Source: Mollicutes bacterium (lineage in GTDB: Bacteria; Bacillota_I; Bacilli_A; RF39; UBA660). From it: a stretch of 17,206 bases of DNA. The notes beneath the pieces were generated by a model. The model worked only from the letters and a program-made list of their open reading frames with translations, was not told the origin of the DNA and ran no database searches. Positions 14,390 to 17,206 of this stretch are shown in pieces; within the stretch, counting starts at the first letter, position 1; every line of letters starts with the position of its first letter. The DNA lies in NCBI GenBank assembly GCA_012841465.1, contig DUUS01000090.1, positions 1-17,206 on the forward strand. The letters are read 5' to 3'. A program made the translations under genes and the position numbers.

Positions 14390-15782
14390 AAAGTATATAA
14401 CCGTAACAACTTTAAATAAATATTTAAAAAATAAATTTGATACTGATCCCCATATCCAAAACATTATAATTAAAGGTGAAATATCAAACTTTAAAGGACA
14501 TACTAGGGGACATTTATACTTTACTTTAAAAGATGAAACAAGTAGAATAAATGCGGTAATGTTTCAGTACAGTGCTAGTAAACTTACCTTTACTCCCGAA
14601 GATGGAATGACAGTACTCGCAACAGGTAGAGTAAGTATTTATGAAGCAACTGGGCAATATCAAATTTATATTGAAGAGATGGAAGAAGATGGACTAGGTA
14701 ACCTTCATTTAAAATTTGAACAACTAAAAAAAGAATTAAAAGAAAAAGGATTGTTTGACTCTATTCATAAAAAACCAATTCCTAAATATCCTGAAAAAAT
14801 CGGAATAATAACTGCTCCAACTGGAGCAGCAGTAAGAGATATTTTAACAACAATTAAAAGAAGATATCCTATTTGTAGTACTTATCTATTTCCATCACTA
14901 GTTCAAGGACTTGATGCAAAAGATTATATAGTAAAGCAGATAGAGGAAGCAGATAAACATAATTTAGATGTTATTATACTTGGTAGAGGTGGAGGCTCAA
15001 TTGAAGATTTATGGGCATTTAATGAAGAAGTAGTCGCAAATGCTATCTTTAATGCTAAAACTCCAATAATTAGTGCGGTAGGTCATGAAATTGATTTTAC
15101 AATAGCTGATTTTGTTGCTGATTTAAGAGCACCAACACCAACCGCTGCTGCAGAGATAGCTGTTCCTAATATAGTTGATATTAATGTTTTATTAAATCAA
15201 TATAAAATAAGAACTACTAATATTATTAAAAATAAATTAAATACAAACCAAAATATATTATCTTCAATTAAAGAAAGTTATATCTTAAAGAATCCTCTTG
15301 CTGTATATGAAATAAAGACTGAAATATTAAATGGTCTATATATTAGAGCAAACCGAATTATAAAAACTAATATTACTGAATATCAAAGTAGACTTAAAGG
15401 AATTAAAGATAATTATATCTTAAAAAATCCTCTTGCTGTATATGAAGTAATGCATCAGAGGGTAAGTAATTCATATATTAGTTTAAACCGGATTATAAAT
15501 AATAGTATTCTTGATAATAAAAACAAATTAAATCAGATAAAAAAGACTCATATTTTAAATAATCCTGAGAAATTACTTACAAATATAAAAAGTAATTATA
15601 ATTTAGTTAAAAATAAACTTGAGTTATTAAATCCTAATGCTATTTTAAGTAAAGGCTATAGTATGGTAAGAAAAGATGGTAAAATAATAAAAGATTCTGG
15701 TGAGGTAAAAATTGGTGATATAATTGATATAACCCTTTATAAAGGAAATATAAATGCAAAAATAGAAAGTGATGGTAAATAA
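14382..15782 (+). CDS. xseA: Exodeoxyribonuclease VII large subunit
   Basis: This 466-residue catalytic subunit of ExoVII degrades single-stranded DNA to oligonucleotides. It has an N-terminal OB-fold (about 1-100, with IIKGEISNFKGHTRGHLYF) and a catalytic domain with ILGRGGGSIEDLWAFNEE and AVGHEIDFTIADFVADLRAPTPTAAAEIA. A long helical region holds tandem 45-residue repeats beginning at Y300, Y345 and H390, each opening [YH]ILxNP. The C-terminus is the usual NPNAILSKGYSMV beta segment. The gene overlaps nusB by 8 bases and shares one base with xseB, so all three are probably translated as a unit. Confidence 0.97.
   Translation: MSKKYITVTTLNKYLKNKFDTDPHIQNIIIKGEISNFKGHTRGHLYFTLKDETSRINAVMFQYSASKLTFTPEDGMTVLATGRVSIYEATGQYQIYIEEMEEDGLGNLHLKFEQLKKELKEKGLFDSIHKKPIPKYPEKIGIITAPTGAAVRDILTTIKRRYPICSTYLFPSLVQGLDAKDYIVKQIEEADKHNLDVIILGRGGGSIEDLWAFNEEVVANAIFNAKTPIISAVGHEIDFTIADFVADLRAPTPTAAAEIAVPNIVDINVLLNQYKIRTTNIIKNKLNTNQNILSSIKESYILKNPLAVYEIKTEILNGLYIRANRIIKTNITEYQSRLKGIKDNYILKNPLAVYEVMHQRVSNSYISLNRIINNSILDNKNKLNQIKKTHILNNPEKLLTNIKSNYNLVKNKLELLNPNAILSKGYSMVRKDGKIIKDSGEVKIGDIIDITLYKGNINAKIESDGK
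15266..15446 (+). repeat. Intragenic 135-bp tandem repeat in xseA
   Basis: 46 bases at 15266-15311 recur at 15401-15446 with three mismatches, exactly 135 bases (45 codons) apart. They encode YILKNPLAVYE twice. A third, more diverged copy begins at 15549 (HILNNPEKL), again 135 bases further on. The spacing indicates duplication of a structural unit in the coiled-coil arm of ExoVII. Confidence 0.85.
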
Positions 15783-16000
15783 TGGAAAATGAAAAGTTTG
15801 AAGATGTACTAAAAAAGCTTGAAGAAACAGTAAAGCAGCTAGAAAGTGGCGAAACAGATCTAGAAGTATCAATTAATAAATATACTGAAGCTATGAAACT
15901 AGTTAAAATCTGTGATGATAAGCTAAAAGCAGCTACTGAAGCTGTAAATAAAGTACTAAGTGAAAATGGAACATTTGAAGATTTTGAAGTAGAAAAGTAA
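15782..16000 (+). CDS. xseB: Exodeoxyribonuclease VII small subunit
   Basis: This 72-residue helical protein matches XseB: FEDVLKKLEETVKQLESGETDLE followed by a second helix (SINKYTEAMKLVKICDDKLKAATEAV) and an acidic tail. It assembles in several copies around the coiled-coil arm of XseA and regulates its nuclease. Its ATG overlaps the xseA stop by one base (TAATG), a coupling also seen in other Firmicutes. It closes the operon before a terminator. Confidence 0.97.
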   Translation: MENEKFEDVLKKLEETVKQLESGETDLEVSINKYTEAMKLVKICDDKLKAATEAVNKVLSENGTFEDFEVEK

Positions 16001-16021
16001 CCTTATTTAAGGTTATTTTTT
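15998..16021 (+). terminator. Rho-independent terminator of nusB-xseA-xseB
   Basis: A 7-bp stem TAACCTT / AAGGTTA (15998-16004 with 16009-16015) with a 4-base loop is followed by six T. It begins within the xseB stop codon and isolates spoIVB from the housekeeping operon. Confidence 0.85.
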
Positions 16022-16032
16022 ACTGTTTTGAG

Positions 16033-16039
16033 CATACTA
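16033..16039 (+). promoter_or_regulatory. Sigma-G-like -10 element before spoIVB
   Basis: CATACTA at 16033-16039 equals the -10 sequence known for sigma-G (forespore) promoters, and spoIVB is a classic sigma-G gene in Bacillus. The expected -35 region (about 16010-16016, GGTTAT) is a poor match and overlaps the terminator. The box lies 16 bases before the ATG. The assignment rests on the -10 and on the gene identity. Confidence 0.45.
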
Positions 16040-16055
16040 ATATTAGGTGAAAAGA

Positions 16056-17021
16056 ATGAAAAAAGCCCTGATATTTTTACTGATTCTATTACTACCCTTA
16101 AATGTACTGGCTTATTCAAGTAGAATAATACCAGGCGGAAAAACCCTTGGTATTGAAGTACAAAATGATGGAGTAATAATAATTGGTTTTTATAAAATAA
16201 ATAACAAACTCAATAAAAATGATCTTAAAGTAGGAGATGTTATTACTAAAGTAAATAATAAAATAGTTAATAATGTTGATGACTTAGTAACTGAAATAGA
16301 AAACAATGTTAAGAATGATAAAGTAAATTTTACTGTAAAACGAGGAACTAAAAACTTTAATACAGATTTTGATTTAATCTTTTCCGGTGGTATTTATAAA
16401 ACAGGAATCTATGTAAAAGATACCGTAACTGGAATTGGTACCTTAACATATATTGACCCAGAAACTAGAATATTTGGAGCCCTAGGACATGAAATAACCG
16501 AAGGAACAACTGGTAAATTAATTGAAATAAAAACTGGTTCAATTTTTAAAAATTCAATAACATCAATAACAAGAAGTAAAGTAGGAAGTCCTGGAACTAA
16601 AAATGCAAGATTTTACGCAGGTGATACCTTTGGATACATAACTAAAAACACTGATAAAGGTATATATGGAAAATATACTTCAAATTTAGATAACTATGAA
16701 ACACTCGAGGTTGGAAAACCAAGTGATTTAAAAATAGGTTCTGCTAATATATATACTGTTTTAAAAGAAGAAGAAGTTAAATCGTATGAAATAAATATTA
16801 GTAGAATCAACCAAGATGCTAATATAAAAAATATAAGATTTAATATAACAAGTCAGGAGTTAATAGATGCTACAGGTGGCATTGTCCAAGGAATGAGTGG
16901 AAGCCCGATCATTCAAGACAATAAAATCTTTGGAGCCGTAACTCATGTAATACTTGATAGTCCAACATCAGGCTATGGTATATTTATAACAACAATGCTT
17001 GTTGAAGGAGAAAGCGCTTAA
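16056..17021 (+). CDS. spoIVB: SpoIVB-type peptidase (family S55) with PDZ domain, short form
   Basis: This 321-residue serine peptidase has an N-terminal signal or anchor helix (about residues 3-19). A PDZ domain follows (about 28-100, from IIPGGKTLGIEVQNDG), then an S55 peptidase domain. His145 lies in GALGHEITE, and Ser281 in GGIVQGMSGSPI is the likely nucleophile. In sporulating Bacilli SpoIVB is secreted from the forespore and triggers sigma-K activation by cleaving SpoIVFA. The protein is about 100 residues shorter than Bacillus SpoIVB, mainly between membrane helix and PDZ. The catalytic Asp of the Bacillus enzyme aligns with Ser266 here. The start is the ATG at 16056, 5 bases after AGGTGA; the GTG at 16047 lies inside that site. 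Confidence 0.92.
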   Translation: MKKALIFLLILLLPLNVLAYSSRIIPGGKTLGIEVQNDGVIIIGFYKINNKLNKNDLKVGDVITKVNNKIVNNVDDLVTEIENNVKNDKVNFTVKRGTKNFNTDFDLIFSGGIYKTGIYVKDTVTGIGTLTYIDPETRIFGALGHEITEGTTGKLIEIKTGSIFKNSITSITRSKVGSPGTKNARFYAGDTFGYITKNTDKGIYGKYTSNLDNYETLEVGKPSDLKIGSANIYTVLKEEEVKSYEINISRINQDANIKNIRFNITSQELIDATGGIVQGMSGSPIIQDNKIFGAVTHVILDSPTSGYGIFITTMLVEGESA

Positions 17022-17032
17022 GAGCGTTTTTT
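17011..17032 (+). terminator. Rho-independent terminator of spoIVB
   Basis: The core CGCT / AGCG (17015-17018 with 17023-17026) is extended by a G-U pair and A-T pairs from the AAA at 17011-17013. A U-run to 17032 follows. The spoIVB stop codon (17019-17021) falls in the loop. Confidence 0.78.
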
Positions 17033-17060
17033 CTTTAAAAAATTTTAAAACATCTGGCTC

Positions 17061-17089
17061 TTGCATTTAAACAAAATATTTGCTACAAT
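17061..17089 (+). promoter_or_regulatory. Promoter of tRNA-His
   Basis: TTGCAT (17061-17066) and TACAAT (17084-17089) are spaced by 17 bases, and the -10 is preceded by TGC, so it also has the extended form. Transcription would begin near 17096, about 6 bases before the tRNA 5' end. Confidence 0.75.
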
Positions 17090-17101
17090 TAATGCGGTTA
17101 T

Positions 17102-17178
17102 GGCGGTATTGGTGAAGTGGTTAACACGCCGGATTGTGGCTCCGGTACGCATGAGTTCGATCCTCATATATCGCCCCA
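17102..17178 (+). tRNA. tRNA-His (anticodon GTG)
   Basis: A full cloverleaf can be drawn. The 7-bp acceptor stem is 17103-17109 with 17168-17174. The D-stem is GTG/CAC (17112-17114 with 17125-17127). The anticodon stem is CCGGA/TCCGG with loop TTGTGGC, giving anticodon GTG at 17136-17138. The T-arm is ATGAG-TTCGATC-CTCAT (17151-17167). The tRNA-His hallmark is present: an encoded extra G at -1 (17102) opposite C73 (17175). CCA is encoded at 17176-17178. The remaining 28 bases of the window show no further RNA gene. Confidence 0.98.
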
Positions 17179-17206
17179 TTAAATGAAAACAAACTCCTGA
17201 AACTCA

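Noticed and set aside
14158..14409. Reverse reading frame across nusB and xseA start
   Set aside because: Antisense to two well-recognised genes that overlap in frame-specific fashion.
15266..15600. CRISPR-like or mobile repeat array
   Set aside because: The repeats are in frame, exactly 45 codons apart and lie inside a conserved helical domain of xseA.
15645..15872. Reverse reading frame over the xseA-xseB junction
   Set aside because: Its hydrophobic look comes from reading A-rich helices backwards. No ribosome site is present.
16047..16049. GTG as start of spoIVB
   Set aside because: It is part of the AGGTGA ribosome site that serves the ATG at 16056.
17179..17206. Start of a second tRNA after tRNA-His
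   Set aside because: Too short to form a cloverleaf, and no acceptor or D-arm pattern is visible.

Overview
The window is strongly AT-rich, and nearly every gene is a bacterial housekeeping gene of Firmicutes type. Several genes end in UGA (prepilin, MinD/CpaE-like ATPase, FtsW/RodA, YlbL) and UGG is used for Trp, so the standard code applies and the UGA=Trp mollicutes are excluded. The order nusB-xseA-xseB-spoIVB, the neighbours nfo + DUF2624 and ylbJ + ylbL, and a SpoIVB peptidase all point to a low-GC, Bacilli-related lineage. It looks compact or reduced (an RF39/Erysipelotrichia-like gut bacterium is my best guess) and has sporulation ancestry. The species cannot be named from the sequence.

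Layout. 1-75 is the tail of an unknown membrane protein, closed by a terminator. 132-1564 holds a consensus promoter, a type IV prepilin-like gene and endonuclease IV (nfo). A DUF2624-like gene converges on nfo through a shared bidirectional terminator. 1870-4042 holds a class B penicillin-binding protein and a small Cys-rich membrane-anchored protein. 4101-4856 is a translation operon: ribosomal protein L33, missed by simple ORF length cut-offs, then elongation factor P with Arg at the modifiable loop position. 4915-6206 is a three-gene cassette: a TadE-like membrane protein, a MinD/CpaE-like ATPase and a 46-residue membrane miniprotein. 6235-8092 is an FtsW/RodA-family glycosyltransferase followed by a second prepilin-like gene. 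This gene overlaps the 3' end of a convergent ylbJ-like gene.

8979-11400 holds a YlbL/SepM-type PDZ-Lon protease, divergent from ylbJ and translationally coupled to an unrecognised 460-residue protein. 11435-13954 is mutS. 13997-16021 is the tight cluster nusB-xseA-xseB. 16056-17032 is spoIVB behind a sigma-G-like -10 element. 17102-17178 is tRNA-His with its own promoter.

Together the genes cover cell-wall synthesis (PBP + SEDS), translation (L33, EF-P, tRNA-His), transcription antitermination (NusB), DNA repair (Nfo, MutS, ExoVII) and sporulation-linked envelope functions (YlbJ, YlbL, SpoIVB). Parts of one or two pilus-like surface systems are also present, but their assembly machinery is not in the window. 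Promoters are compact: extended -10 boxes of the form TGn-TATAAT lie about 17-33 bases before start codons. No CRISPR array, insertion sequence, integrase or rRNA was seen, and no intergenic stretch reaches 300 bases. I found no clear new system. The best candidates for novelty are the 4915-6175 cassette and the 460-residue protein at 10001.
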